The notes below the pieces were generated by a model that worked only from the letters and a program-made list of their open reading frames with translations, was not told where the DNA came from and made no database searches. A stretch of 64,000 nt of DNA from JAFDVL01 sp043783625 (GTDB lineage Bacteria; Acidobacteriota; Blastocatellia; RBC074), in the NCBI GenBank assembly GCA_043783625.1, contig JAYVZE010000227.1, positions 51,027 to 115,026 on the forward strand. The letters run 5' to 3'. Below, piece after piece: positions 34,113-43,655 of the stretch; the first letter of the stretch is position 1; the number at the start of each line of letters is the position of its first letter. Made by a program: the position numbers and the translations under genes.

Positions 34113-36231
34113 ACCATTTTTTCAGCCACGCCTGCACTTCACTGACAAAAAATTTGTTGTCTTCACCTTTTAAAACCCAGTGATTCGCGTCAGGGAACAC
34201 AATTAATTTGCTGGGTACTTTTTGACGTTGGAGGACTGACCAGTTTTCCAACGAATTGTTGAGCGGGACACGAAAATCCTGTTCGCCTACGGTGACTAAA
34301 ATCGGAGTCTTGAAATTTGCAGCGTAGCGAATGGGATTCTGTTTGCGCCAGACTTCGCCTTGTTCCCACACGGGGCCGCCATTGCCCACTTCGCGGTGAT
34401 AAATGCCATCGCTGGTTCCCCATTGCGATTCTAAATTCACAAGTCCCGCGTGCGAGATCAAACATTTATATCTCGTCGTCGTAGCTTGTAACCAGTTCGC
34501 CAGATGCCCGCCATAACTCGCTCCGCCGGCGGCTTGGCGCGTGCCATCAATAAATTTGAATTGCTTGATGGCTTCGTCTGCGGCCTGATTAATTTCTTCG
34601 GCGGGACCAAGCAACGGATCGCCTTGAATATCCTGCGCGAATTTTTCACCAAAGCCAGTTGATCCGGTGTAATTCGTGAGCAGGACTACATAGCCCGGCG
34701 AGGCGAGCAAATGATAATTCCAGCGCAGGAAAAATTGATCCCGCCACTGCGAATGCGGGCCGCCGTGAATGACGACAAACAAAGGATATTTTTTGTTCTC
34801 ATCAAAATTCGGAGGGAGTGCAATGAAGTTGTGAATTTGTTTTCCGCGCTTGCTGGTGAACGTGAATTCGCGGAGTGGTTGCCAGTCAATCATCGGCAAG
34901 CGGTCTTTATTGAATGCGGTTAGTGGGACAGCTTTTAACCAGTCTTCGTAAGGATTTCCTCCCTCTAAGTGCAACACGTTAAGTTTAACAATCTCAACAG
35001 GGGAAATAGCACTATCGTTATTAGCGAAAATCTGGAGTGCCGATGTTACAGAAGGAATAGTAATATTTGTATAGCAACCATTATTGCCAGAATAGGCAAT
35101 GTTGATTAAACCGCCGGATATATCTAAGAAATAAACATTTTCATGCCCCTTTTCTTCAGCCGTTAAATATACCTTTTTGCAATCTGGCGTAATGGCAAAG
35201 CTGGAAACCGAACAATCAAATTTTTCTGTAATTATTTTTTGCTCACCAAGCGCAGGCCATTCTAATTTTGCCAGCCGCGTTAAGTTGTAAATCTTGCCCG
35301 TTTCGCGCTCGAACAAGTAATACAAAGATTTTCCATCAGGGCTGAATTTCGGCTTGGAATAACTGCCGCGCTCTTTGGTAATCACAGTTGGCTCACCGCC
35401 CATTGCGCTAATTTTATAAAGCTGTGTGCTGACATTCGCGTATGCCGCGCGATTTTTTTCTATCGTAGCGGCAAAAATAATTGCGTCACTTTCTGGCGCC
35501 CACGTTGCATCAAACTCTTCGCCCGTGTCCGCCATTCTTCCGGCGAAGCCTTTTTCCTTTACTAAATTTGATCCAGCTAAAATGTCTTTCGCTTTCGCTC
35601 CGGCGTCAAAGGATTGCACGAATAAATGTGTTTGCTGATCGGTCAGCCAGCGATTCCAATAACGAATCGGGAAGCTTTCATAGACGCGTGCGTTGTATTT
35701 TCTTGCCTTACGTTCAGTCGCAATTTTTTTATTTTCCTCGTCATTTATTGCGCCGGGAAAAACAGTAGAAGTGAATAACAACATTTTCCCATCCGGCGAA
35801 AATTGCGGACTGCCCGCGCCCGTCGAAAGCGAAGTCATTCGCACCGCATCGCTGCCATCGGCAATATTCAGGAGATAAATTTGGTTTACTTCATCGCCAT
35901 CGCGCTTCGCTGAAAAGACAATGCTCTTGCTGTCGGGGTTCCAGTTTGTACCGCTTTCGCCACCTTTCGTATTCGTAATTTTTCGTGGAGCCGCGCTGCC
36001 ATCCGCAGGCACAATCCATAAATCTGACACGACTTCTTTTTCATCGTAGCGTGGTTCGACGACGGAAAACACGACCCATTTTCCATCGGGCGAAGGAATC
36101 GGCGCACTGACGCGTTTCATCAGCCAGACATCTTCGTGCGTGATGGCGTGTTTGGTTTGCGCGAAGGCAAACATGAATAAAGCACAATTTAAGGCAACGG
36201 CTAAGAGTGAGCGACGGCGACTATTGAACAT
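34108..36231 (-). CDS. S9-family prolyl oligopeptidase-type peptidase, exported
   Basis: 707 residues with a signal peptide (SLLAVALNCALFMFAFAQ). The N-terminal ~430 residues form a WD40-like beta-propeller (SPDGKWVVFSVVEP, FSPDGKMLLFTST, FSPDGKSLYYLFE). The C-terminal alpha/beta-hydrolase has the nucleophile in GGASYGGHLANW (about 570), the acid in VGEQDFRVPL (about 655) and histidine in DANHWV (about 687). It probably cleaves small peptides in the periplasm. It is convergent with the symporter. Confidence 0.92.
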   Translation of the reverse strand: MFNSRRRSLLAVALNCALFMFAFAQTKHAITHEDVWLMKRVSAPIPSPDGKWVVFSVVEPRYDEKEVVSDLWIVPADGSAAPRKITNTKGGESGTNWNPDSKSIVFSAKRDGDEVNQIYLLNIADGSDAVRMTSLSTGAGSPQFSPDGKMLLFTSTVFPGAINDEENKKIATERKARKYNARVYESFPIRYWNRWLTDQQTHLFVQSFDAGAKAKDILAGSNLVKEKGFAGRMADTGEEFDATWAPESDAIIFAATIEKNRAAYANVSTQLYKISAMGGEPTVITKERGSYSKPKFSPDGKSLYYLFERETGKIYNLTRLAKLEWPALGEQKIITEKFDCSVSSFAITPDCKKVYLTAEEKGHENVYFLDISGGLINIAYSGNNGCYTNITIPSVTSALQIFANNDSAISPVEIVKLNVLHLEGGNPYEDWLKAVPLTAFNKDRLPMIDWQPLREFTFTSKRGKQIHNFIALPPNFDENKKYPLFVVIHGGPHSQWRDQFFLRWNYHLLASPGYVVLLTNYTGSTGFGEKFAQDIQGDPLLGPAEEINQAADEAIKQFKFIDGTRQAAGGASYGGHLANWLQATTTRYKCLISHAGLVNLESQWGTSDGIYHREVGNGGPVWEQGEVWRKQNPIRYAANFKTPILVTVGEQDFRVPLNNSLENWSVLQRQKVPSKLIVFPDANHWVLKGEDNKFFVSEVQAWLKKWL

Positions 36232-36333
36232 AAATTTTATCTCCAGAAAATTAAGATTGGCGGCGCAATTTTACACAATCCTGAAAACTAAAAGTAGCGT
36301 TGCCTCGCATCTTGCGTTAATTTTATCGCAGTG

Positions 36334-36411
36334 CGGTACAGTACGAGGAGCCGTAGCGACTTGGTAACTCTCAATATTTACCGAGTCGCTACGGCTCCTC
36401 GTACTGTACCG
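36334..36411. repeat. 34-bp inverted repeat (one mismatch), REP-like hairpin
   Basis: Arms 36334-36367 and 36378-36411 differ at one position and enclose a 10-base loop. It lies between two divergent genes, so it is not a terminator. The arm contains GGAGCCGTAGCGAC. No second copy was seen in the window. Confidence 0.85.
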
Positions 36412-36446
36412 TTGCGCAACGCGCAGGTTACACTCATTTCGTTACA

Positions 36447-37922
36447 ATGATTTTTGTGAAAAATACACCACAGAAAAATTTTAGCTGGACACTGCGCCTT
36501 GTCTTTCTGCTTTTCGTTTTCAATGTAATCGGATTTGCACAGGCGGCGAATTCTTCGTTGCAACAATTGCGCGATCAGTTGGTGGCTACGAACAGTCTGC
36601 GTGATGCAGATGTTATCGCTATTGTTAGTGAACACGCCTTCAATGATACGGCGCAGCGCATGAAAGGCTTGGAAATAAAGCTTGCGAATGGCGTCGTGCT
36701 GAAAATTAATTCCGTCGCCATCGAATTAAAACCTGCTGCGGCATTCGTGAAATTAATTGTTCAGGCGGAAGCCTCAAGCAAAATCAAACCTGTCAATTTT
36801 CGTTTGTCTGGGAAATTAGGAAGTGGAGAAATCAGCGGCGTACATTTGCGGTTGCCATTTCAATTGACGGATGTTGCGCTGGGTGCAGAAGAGTCCAAAA
36901 GTGCAACGGTCATAAAATATTTGTTAAGCGAATGGCTCGCACCGGCGAAATGGAACTCAGTTCTGCCGCCGCTTGAAATTCCTTTACAGCTCAAACAAAC
37001 GATTGAAATTCCGGCAGCGACCTTTGAATCAAATGGTGAACTGCCAATGACGTTAACAACTCCGGCGTATCAATTCAAGGTAGAATTCTGGTTGCAATCA
37101 TTTTTCGTGCTGGATGGACGGGCGATTCTGGCGCTGAATTTACAGCCTGTAACGGAGCAGGTGATTATCCCGAAAGTCTTGATGGATGGTGTCGAAGCTG
37201 ACGCTGGCGTTATTCATGAAATCGCTCAACTCACACAAGATCTGACAACTAATAGTGATCTGCGTGTACTCGTCAGAAAAAATGCGGCAAATAACTTGCT
37301 CGCCAAAATTGCCACTTCCCGCGAAATTGATTTGACTGCCAAGCTCAAGCCTGGTCGCATTCGTACCGAAGAAGTGGATGCGTTGGTCGGCAAAATATTG
37401 AATTATACCGATGCTGAATCTGGAGACGGTAACGCGAATATCTTAGGCCTGTCGGTAGAAAATTTTGAGCCGGCAAAAATAAATTTACGCTTGAGCGGAC
37501 AAGGCGAACTCAACGCCAGAGTGAAGGGCAGGGAATTCGGGATTCCTTATAATCTTTCTCCGCGCGGGAAGTTTTCGATGGTGAATGAACTGATTCCCTT
37601 GACGATCATCAGTAAAGATGGACATTTGGTTATCAGTGCTGTGGCTGGTTCAGTAGTTCCGGTCAAAGTAAATCTGGCGATTCCGGTGGCTGGTCGCGCC
37701 TTTAATTTTTCCCGGACGGTAAATTTACAAGCGGATCAATGGTTGAAAGGACTGGAACTCCCAGCCGTTTTTACCCAGGAACTAAATCTTCCACGCCGGA
37801 TGGCGATGAGTAAAAATAATGAGATGAGTATTGTGAATTCAGAGCTGAGCCGCTACATCGTAACCAATTTGCAGGTCGAGGTCGGAGCTGCAAATATTGA
37901 AATCAGAGCGGATTTCAAATAG
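36447..37922 (+). CDS. Exported or membrane-anchored protein of unknown function
   Basis: 491 residues with an N-terminal signal or anchor (LRLVFLLFVFNVIGFAQAA). The rest is long and beta-rich without cysteine motifs. Segments include LKPGRIRTEEVDALVGKILN, ILGLSVENFEPAKINLRLSG and LTIISKDGHLVISAVAGSVV. The repeated 'amphipathic strand' pattern suggests a lipid-binding or surface protein of the DUF4403/SMP type, but I do not recognise a family with confidence. It precedes the GntR-type regulator by 17 bp and may be co-transcribed. Confidence 0.65.
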   Translation: MIFVKNTPQKNFSWTLRLVFLLFVFNVIGFAQAANSSLQQLRDQLVATNSLRDADVIAIVSEHAFNDTAQRMKGLEIKLANGVVLKINSVAIELKPAAAFVKLIVQAEASSKIKPVNFRLSGKLGSGEISGVHLRLPFQLTDVALGAEESKSATVIKYLLSEWLAPAKWNSVLPPLEIPLQLKQTIEIPAATFESNGELPMTLTTPAYQFKVEFWLQSFFVLDGRAILALNLQPVTEQVIIPKVLMDGVEADAGVIHEIAQLTQDLTTNSDLRVLVRKNAANNLLAKIATSREIDLTAKLKPGRIRTEEVDALVGKILNYTDAESGDGNANILGLSVENFEPAKINLRLSGQGELNARVKGREFGIPYNLSPRGKFSMVNELIPLTIISKDGHLVISAVAGSVVPVKVNLAIPVAGRAFNFSRTVNLQADQWLKGLELPAVFTQELNLPRRMAMSKNNEMSIVNSELSRYIVTNLQVEVGAANIEIRADFK

Positions 37923-37939
37923 CAACAGCGATTAAAACT

Positions 37940-38848
37940 ATGCGTCTATGGCTTTCCAAAAATAGTGAAGTGCCAATTCGGGAACAGCTCGTTTCGCAAA
38001 TTATTCTAGGCGTCAACAGCGCGGATTTAGTGCCGGGACAAAAGCTGCCCAGTACGCGCGAACTAGCGCGAAGATTTCACATTCACGCTAATACTGTTAT
38101 TGCCGCTTATCGAGAACTTGACGAAAGAGGATGGATTGAATTACGACAAGGCAGTGGGGCTTACGTCCGCGAGAAGATAGCAAAAAGTAAGGGCAACGGG
38201 AACGAGAAATTTGCACTGGATCAAATGACGACAGCTTTTTTGTCAAAGGCGCGGGCGGCAGGTTTTTCAATTCAAGAAGTTAAAGCGAACGTTAGGTACT
38301 GGTTGAATTTGCAACCACCGGATCACGTCATCGTGATTGATTCAGATGAAGCATTACGTAAAATTCTGATCGCCGAAATTCAGGAAGCGACAGGTTGGCA
38401 AGTGCAAGGTGCGAGTATTGAAGAGTGTGGCGATGTGAAAAAATTGGCTGGTGCCTTACCTGTTGCATTGTATAGCCGTGCTGATCTTGTACGTCAGATT
38501 TTGCCTGACCATACGAATTGTCATTTTTTACATTTGAATTCTGTTCCTGCTGCGATGCAAGGTCGTGAAAAACCTGATACGGAAGCACTGATTGCCGTTG
38601 TCTCTGGTTGGCCTGAATTTTTGCGCTGGTCACATGCGATTTTAATTGCAGTCGGCATTGAAGAAACTGCGTTAACTTTGCGCCCTACGCATGAACGTGG
38701 TTGGCAGCGAGGGTTGCACGAATGCACATTTGTGATTGCAGATATGCTCACGGCGCGTGATATTCCTGCGCATTTGGATCTTCGCGTGTTTCGGTTGCTG
38801 GCAGAAAAGTCGCTGGCAGAATTGCGTGATTTACAACTCCCTCATTAG
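37940..38848 (+). CDS. GntR-family transcriptional regulator (YtrA-like)
   Basis: 302 residues. The winged helix spans about residues 9-78 (PIREQLVSQIILGV, PGQKLPSTRELARRFHIHANT, LDERGWIELRQGSGAYV), which is the GntR DNA-binding domain. The C-terminal ~200 residues match neither UTRA, FCD nor an aminotransferase domain; they have a Rossmann-like DHVIVIDSDEALRKILIAEI. The N-terminus fits the YtrA subgroup, which usually controls neighbouring membrane-protein genes. Two small membrane-protein genes follow. The longer C-terminus is unusual for YtrA. Confidence 0.8.
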   Translation: MRLWLSKNSEVPIREQLVSQIILGVNSADLVPGQKLPSTRELARRFHIHANTVIAAYRELDERGWIELRQGSGAYVREKIAKSKGNGNEKFALDQMTTAFLSKARAAGFSIQEVKANVRYWLNLQPPDHVIVIDSDEALRKILIAEIQEATGWQVQGASIEECGDVKKLAGALPVALYSRADLVRQILPDHTNCHFLHLNSVPAAMQGREKPDTEALIAVVSGWPEFLRWSHAILIAVGIEETALTLRPTHERGWQRGLHECTFVIADMLTARDIPAHLDLRVFRLLAEKSLAELRDLQLPH

Positions 38849-38866
38849 CACACTTCAAAAAGTGTG
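38849..38866. repeat. Stem-loop after the GntR regulator
   Basis: CACACTT (38849-38855) pairs with AAGTGTG (38860-38866) around a 4-base loop directly after the stop codon. There is no T tract. It could also be a binding site, as it lies 70 bp before the next gene. Confidence 0.5.
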
Positions 38867-38937
38867 ACATTGGCTCCTGCTTGCGCCCGATTTCTCTTGT
38901 ATCTTCTCATCACAGAAGAAATTCAACAGGAGGAACT

Positions 38938-39342
38938 ATGTCAAAACAAATATTTTCATTATTGATGACTGTTTTGTTAAGCGTCAACATTTCCACTTTC
39001 GCGCAAACAAAAGCCGAAAAACTTGAAGTTAAAAATAAATCCCAAATTCTGGATTTGGGAACGAACCAACACGTCAAACTGAAACTTGTTTCCGGCGAAA
39101 CGATGCAAGGACGCATTACGGAAATAAAACCCGATTCATTTACGGTGCAATTCGTTGATCTTCAAAACCAAATAAAAACACGTGAACTGGCATATAGAGA
39201 GGTGGCGAAAATTAGCTCGAAAAAAGATTCATCCACGAGCGGGTCTTTCAAAAAAGGGTTAGGAACGGGGCTGGGGATTTATGCGGGAATGTTCTTGGGG
39301 GGTCTCATTGCCGTTGGAATTGTGGCTCTTGCGAATAAATAA
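38938..39342 (+). CDS. Small membrane protein with Sm-like beta domain (paralogue 1)
   Basis: 134 residues. ATG at 38938 has AGGAGG immediately upstream. Signal or anchor MSKQIFSLLMTVLLSVNIST, then HVKLKLVSGETMQGRITEIK and PDSFTVQFVDLQNQIKTREL, which has the look of a small Sm/Hfq-like or SH3-type barrel. The C-terminal helix GLGIYAGMFLGGLIAVGIVA is a membrane segment. The next gene encodes the same layout (PDSFTVQ shared). Function unknown; they may be envelope-stress or signalling proteins controlled by the upstream GntR regulator. Confidence 0.75.
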   Translation: MSKQIFSLLMTVLLSVNISTFAQTKAEKLEVKNKSQILDLGTNQHVKLKLVSGETMQGRITEIKPDSFTVQFVDLQNQIKTRELAYREVAKISSKKDSSTSGSFKKGLGTGLGIYAGMFLGGLIAVGIVALANK

Positions 39343-39353
39343 AAAGGAGAATT

Positions 39354-39743
39354 ATGCTTCGTATGCTTTGTTTCATGATTATCTCAGTTGCTTTAACAGG
39401 GAAGGCACAATTGGTTTATGCACAGGCGAATTCAGCTAAACACGAGCGTGAAATTAAGGAACGAGTGATTAAATATGGCATAGAACAGCGCGTGTTGATA
39501 ACTTTAGTTTCGCCGGAAAAATTTGAAGCCCAAATTCGTGACGTTCAGCCTGACTCATTCACTGTTCAAGTGTTAAGTGGTGCTAATCTCTCATTGCGCC
39601 AACTGGGTTATAGCGACGTGAAAAATATTAAGCAAAGAAAAGAACCTGCTTTTAATCCTTCCTTTTCCAGGCGCACTGCTTTCATTATCGGTATCGTTAC
39701 AGGCATCCTCATGATTGTGGGTCAGGCAATCGGCAATGAGTAG
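39354..39743 (+). CDS. Small membrane protein with Sm-like beta domain (paralogue 2)
   Basis: 129 residues with an N-terminal signal (LCFMIISVALTGKAQLVYAQ). The core has QRVLITLVSPEKFEAQIRDV and PDSFTVQVLSGANLSLRQLG, matching the preceding protein. A C-terminal membrane helix (AFIIGIVTGILMIVGQAI) follows. AAAGGAG overlaps the region after the previous stop, so the two genes are coupled. The common ancestry of the pair is clear from the shared PDSFTVQ and the order of segments. Confidence 0.75.
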   Translation: MLRMLCFMIISVALTGKAQLVYAQANSAKHEREIKERVIKYGIEQRVLITLVSPEKFEAQIRDVQPDSFTVQVLSGANLSLRQLGYSDVKNIKQRKEPAFNPSFSRRTAFIIGIVTGILMIVGQAIGNE

Positions 39744-39913
39744 CAATACCTGCCCCCTAAAATCCGCTAAATTTTAGCTAAAAAGACGGTGCGTAGATTT
39801 TTCTTGCACCGCGAATCTCTTTTATGACAAACTGCATTTAGTTTCGCGGGTTTCCCCTGACCTTTTTTACGTTTTACAACCCACCATTTTGCCCCCTCCA
39901 AAGCAAGTAAAAT

Positions 39914-41104
39914 ATGAGCTATATTGATCTGCCGCCGATCATCGAGAAGATGTTGAGCGTTTCGGACATGGTGAGTGATTTGAACTTTTCGGTGGGTCGT
40001 ACGCCGCAGGTTGAGGTCAACGGCAAACTGGTTCCGGTTGAGGTTGGGATGAAGACGATCACCCCATATCACACTGAAGTCATGGCGATGGCCTTGATTG
40101 GTGATAACGTGGAGGCGGTTGAGAAACTGATCAAAACAGGCTCCACGGATATTAGTTACAGCCTGCCGATGCGGTCACGTTTTCGCGTCAATATTTTTCG
40201 TCAACGAGGGACGCTGGGCATCGTAATGCGTGTGATTCCGCCGCAGGTTCCCAGTCTGACTTCACTTTCTCTGCCAACTCAATTAGGCAATATTATTGAG
40301 CTGAAAAATGGCTTGGTTCTGGTGACGGGGCCGACCGGTTCCGGCAAGTCTTCGACGCTCGCAGCGGTCATCAATAAATTTAATTTAGAGAAACCCTACC
40401 ACATCGTCACGATTGAAGACCCGATTGAATTTTTGCATCTCCATCGTGTCGCTACCATTAATCAGCGCGAACTAGGCAGTGATACGCCAAATTTTTCAAT
40501 GGCTTTGCGCGCGGCTTTGCGGCAGGCTCCGAAAGTAATTTTAGTCGGAGAAATGCGCGATATTGAAACGACGGAAATTGCGCTCGAAGCCGCAGAAACA
40601 GGGCATTTAGTGCTTTCCACTTTGCATACGATTGATGCTTCAAAAACAATTGACCGCATCATCGGATTATTTCCCGCTAACGAAGAAAATGTGATTCGCA
40701 CGCGGCTGGCGCAATCTTTCCGCTACATCGTCTCGCAGCGGTTGATCCCGCGCACTGACGGAGCCGGGCGCATGGCTGCCGTCGAAATTTTGAAATCTAC
40801 ACCGCGTACCCGCGAATATATCGAACGCGGTGAGAGCGAAGGACGTTCTTTGATTGACGCCATGAATGATGGAGGATTGGAAGGTATGCAGGGTTTTGAT
40901 AGCGTCATTGAGAAAATGATTCAGGAGAAATCTATCTCGCGGGAAGACGGGTTAGCATACGCAACCAATCCACATAATTTGGCATTGAGGTTGTCCGGTT
41001 TCGGAGGCGGCAGCGCCAGTGACGAAGTGAAAAATGCGACACGACCAGCAGCCACGCCAACTTCGGCGGGTGCTTCAATGTCATCTATCATCAGCAAATA
41101 CTAA
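39914..41104 (+). CDS. pilT: Type IV pilus twitching-motility ATPase
   Basis: 396 residues, the hexameric ATPase that drives pilus retraction. Walker A is GPTGSGKSSTLAAV and the Asp-box region is VTIEDPIEFLH. Walker B and His-box are ILVGEMRDIETTEIALEAAE and GHLVLSTLHT, and AIRLAQSFRYIVSQRLI-type sequence closes the core. The C-terminal ~45 residues (GFGGGSASDEVKNATRPAAT) form a tail beyond the usual PilT end. The pilT2-type zinc-ribbon/receiver gene follows 18 bp later. Confidence 0.93.
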   Translation: MSYIDLPPIIEKMLSVSDMVSDLNFSVGRTPQVEVNGKLVPVEVGMKTITPYHTEVMAMALIGDNVEAVEKLIKTGSTDISYSLPMRSRFRVNIFRQRGTLGIVMRVIPPQVPSLTSLSLPTQLGNIIELKNGLVLVTGPTGSGKSSTLAAVINKFNLEKPYHIVTIEDPIEFLHLHRVATINQRELGSDTPNFSMALRAALRQAPKVILVGEMRDIETTEIALEAAETGHLVLSTLHTIDASKTIDRIIGLFPANEENVIRTRLAQSFRYIVSQRLIPRTDGAGRMAAVEILKSTPRTREYIERGESEGRSLIDAMNDGGLEGMQGFDSVIEKMIQEKSISREDGLAYATNPHNLALRLSGFGGGSASDEVKNATRPAATPTSAGASMSSIISKY

Positions 41105-41122
41105 GAAGACGATTTATAGTTT

Positions 41123-42073
41123 ATGCAAGTTTCATGTCCACAGTGTACTGCCAAATTACAATTGAGCGCGGCTAAACTGCCCGATCATCCGTTCATTATC
41201 AAATGTCCGAAATGCGAATGCGGCTTTCAGGTCACACCTGAAAAACAGATCGAAGAGACGCTTGAAATTGCTGCTCCGGCTCCGGCGGTAGAGACCCCGG
41301 TTGCGCCACTGCCTGCACCTGTTTCAGCTTCTCAGGAAGCACCTGCGCCGCAACTTCCCGAACCAGTACCTGCGACAGCTTTCGCCGCTCCATCGCAACC
41401 AGTTTCACCTCCGCCGATTCAGGCCCCAGTTCGTCCGGTATCAGATTTGCCATCGTCATTTTCGCCCGGTATGGCAGCGGTGGGATTCACGAACTCAATG
41501 CCGACTCCGACCGCGTGGGATGATTCGCAGACGCTGGTCGCGCCACCAAGTCAGGGCGGGAGTAATGATCTTTTACAAGCGCTGACCGCGTTGTTGTTAT
41601 CAGCTTCGGGGTCGAAGACTAGCGCTCCGATACCGCAAGCACGCCGTCGTTACGTGATTACCTGTTTGTCAGATCAAGAAGCATTTACGAAGGTCAAAAC
41701 AATTTTAGGCGAGCAGGAATATTTTGTGACCGCAGCAGAATCACCGGATCAGGTGACTTCGTTGCTGCAATCCAGCCATCAACTGGATATTCTGCTACTT
41801 GATCCGGGTTTCCATTCCGATCAGCAGGGTGGAGCTTCGATCATGCGTTACCTGAACATGTTGAATCCGGCGCGTCGTCGTCGCGTGTTCGTCGTGGTTG
41901 TTTCACAGACCTACAAAACCATGGATACGCAAGCCGCTTTCTCACATGGCGTGAATATGATTGTAAACATGGACGAATTGGAAACGTTGCCGAATGTCTT
42001 AGCGCATAGCATCAGCGACTTCAATAATCTGTATCGTGCTTTTAATGTGACCAGCGGCATCGCTCCATTTTAA
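41123..42073 (+). CDS. MJ0042-type zinc ribbon fused to a degenerate receiver domain
   Basis: 316 residues. CPQC (residues 5-8) and CPKC (about 29-32) form an MJ0042-type zinc ribbon. A long alanine/proline/glutamine-rich linker follows (about 45-170). The C-terminal domain (about 180-310) is receiver-like: RRYVITCLSDQEAFTKVKTI, then an aspartate in LDILLLDPGF and RRRVFVVVVSQTYKTMD. The switch lysine of true receivers is replaced (VNMDEL), so phosphorylation is doubtful. It lies 18 bp after pilT, suggesting an adaptor in pilus control. Confidence 0.75.
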   Translation: MQVSCPQCTAKLQLSAAKLPDHPFIIKCPKCECGFQVTPEKQIEETLEIAAPAPAVETPVAPLPAPVSASQEAPAPQLPEPVPATAFAAPSQPVSPPPIQAPVRPVSDLPSSFSPGMAAVGFTNSMPTPTAWDDSQTLVAPPSQGGSNDLLQALTALLLSASGSKTSAPIPQARRRYVITCLSDQEAFTKVKTILGEQEYFVTAAESPDQVTSLLQSSHQLDILLLDPGFHSDQQGGASIMRYLNMLNPARRRRVFVVVVSQTYKTMDTQAAFSHGVNMIVNMDELETLPNVLAHSISDFNNLYRAFNVTSGIAPF

Positions 42074-42119
42074 CGCCTCTTCATTTGCCTTTTAGTAATA
42101 GATTTGATTTGCTAGGGTA

Positions 42120-43550
42120 ATGATTACTGCGGAAATTCTTCAACAACTTGCCAACCTCGTCGGGACGGAATACGTCTCGACTTCCAATGAAATAATTACG
42201 GAACATTCGCAGGACGCGCTCAAGCAGGTCTTTCCCTGCGAAGCCGTCGTTTTTCCGCGTACGGCTGAAGAAATCGCAGCGATCATGAAACTGGCGAATG
42301 AGCATCGCTTTTATGTGACGGCACGCGGCGGCGGCGTTGGCTACGTTGGCAGCGCCGTTCCGATTCGCGGCGGATTGGTTCTGGCGACAAAGCGGATGAA
42401 TCAAATTCTGGAAATTCGCAAAGATGATTTGCTGGCTGTCGTCGAACCTGCTGTCACGAATTATGAATTACAGCAAGCCGTCGAAGCCCAGGGATTATTT
42501 TATCCGCCTGATCCTTCCAGTTGGAAAGAATCTTTCATTGGCGGAAATATTGCGCTCAATGCTGGCGGCCCGCGTTGTGTCAAATACGGCAACACCAAGC
42601 AATTTGTGCTCGGCGTGGATTTTGTGACTCCCACCGGAGAAATCGTCAAAGCCGGAGGACGGACTCCGAAGAACGCGACGGGTTTTCAATTAGCCAGTTT
42701 GATGGTTGGCAGCGAAGGCATGCTCGGCATTATGACGCGGGCGATTTTGCGGCTGGTTCCCAAGCCTGAAACGCGGCGCACGGCGCTGGCGATCTTCGCT
42801 ACTGCACAGGACGCCTGCAACTGCGTAGCGGGCTTTACAGAAGCGGGAATCCTGCCCGTCGCGCTGGAACTGCTGGATCGTGCTTCGATCAATGCGATTG
42901 AAGATTACGATCCAACCGGAATGCCGCGCGAAGCCGGGGGATTGTTGATTATTGAAGTGGACGGGTTAAAAGAAACGGTTGTCCGCGAAGCTGAAATCAT
43001 GCGCGAATTATGTGCGAAGCATCACGCGATAAAATACACCGAAGCCGCGACCGAATCAGACTCCGAGGCGATCTGGGAAGTGCGCCGCAAAATGTCTCCG
43101 GCAGTGAAAAAAACCGGTGCCGTCAAAATTAATCATGACATCGTAGTGCCACGTTCGCGCATCCCTGAAATGCTGAAATTTATTGAAGGAATCAGTCAGC
43201 GTTACGATTATCCGATTCCTACTTTTGGTCACGCGGGGGATGGCAATCTGCATACGAATTTGATGTTGCCGGATAACGAAGAAGCAACGCGGATTAAATC
43301 TTCCAAAGCCGTGATTGAAATTTTCAAGAAAGTTGTCGAACTTGGCGGGACGCTGTCAGGCGAACATGGCATTGGTTATGCGAAGGCTCCGTATCTGGAT
43401 TTAGCCGTTTCGCAACCGACGATTGATGTAATGCGAGCGATTAAAAAAGCACTTGATCCGAACGGAATTTTGAATCCGGGGAAGGTGCTGGAAGTGGCGA
43501 TGCAAGCGCACGAAATTCATTATTTGACGAGTGATTTCCCGTGCTGCTAA
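42120..43550 (+). CDS. FAD-linked oxidase, GlcD-like (glycolate/D-lactate oxidase subunit)
   Basis: 476 residues. The FAD_binding_4 domain (about 35-215) has VVFPRTAEEIAAIMKLANEH, RGGGVGYVGSAV and VGSEGMLGIMTRAILRL. The C-terminal FAD-oxidase domain contains PTFGHAGDGNLHTN and GGTLSGEHGIGYAKAPYL, characteristic of glycolate oxidase GlcD and D-lactate dehydrogenases. No GlcE or GlcF partner genes are adjacent, so the substrate (glycolate, D-lactate, or another 2-hydroxyacid) is open. Confidence 0.9.
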   Translation: MITAEILQQLANLVGTEYVSTSNEIITEHSQDALKQVFPCEAVVFPRTAEEIAAIMKLANEHRFYVTARGGGVGYVGSAVPIRGGLVLATKRMNQILEIRKDDLLAVVEPAVTNYELQQAVEAQGLFYPPDPSSWKESFIGGNIALNAGGPRCVKYGNTKQFVLGVDFVTPTGEIVKAGGRTPKNATGFQLASLMVGSEGMLGIMTRAILRLVPKPETRRTALAIFATAQDACNCVAGFTEAGILPVALELLDRASINAIEDYDPTGMPREAGGLLIIEVDGLKETVVREAEIMRELCAKHHAIKYTEAATESDSEAIWEVRRKMSPAVKKTGAVKINHDIVVPRSRIPEMLKFIEGISQRYDYPIPTFGHAGDGNLHTNLMLPDNEEATRIKSSKAVIEIFKKVVELGGTLSGEHGIGYAKAPYLDLAVSQPTIDVMRAIKKALDPNGILNPGKVLEVAMQAHEIHYLTSDFPCC

Positions 43551-43556
43551 CAAAAA

Positions 43557-43650
43557 CTCCCCTCCTGTTTTAGGAGGGGAAGGGGTGGTCAAGCCTTACA
43601 AAAATTTACCACCCCGTCCTGCGGACACCCCTCCTAAAACAGGAGGGGAG
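43557..43650. repeat. 23-bp inverted repeat with nested arms, intergenic
   Basis: Arms 43557-43579 and 43628-43650 (CTCCCCTCCTGTTTTAGGAG type) are reverse complements. Inner arms GGGGTGGT/ACCACCCC extend the fold. It lies between the convergent oxidase and site-2 protease genes and could terminate both. The GC-rich, internally palindromic arms look like a dispersed REP-type element. Confidence 0.8.
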
Positions 43651-43655
43651 CTAGA

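Noticed and set aside
36140..36635. Two small open frames on opposite strands across 36334-36411
   Set aside because: They share the same terminal residues only because the inverted repeat is symmetrical.
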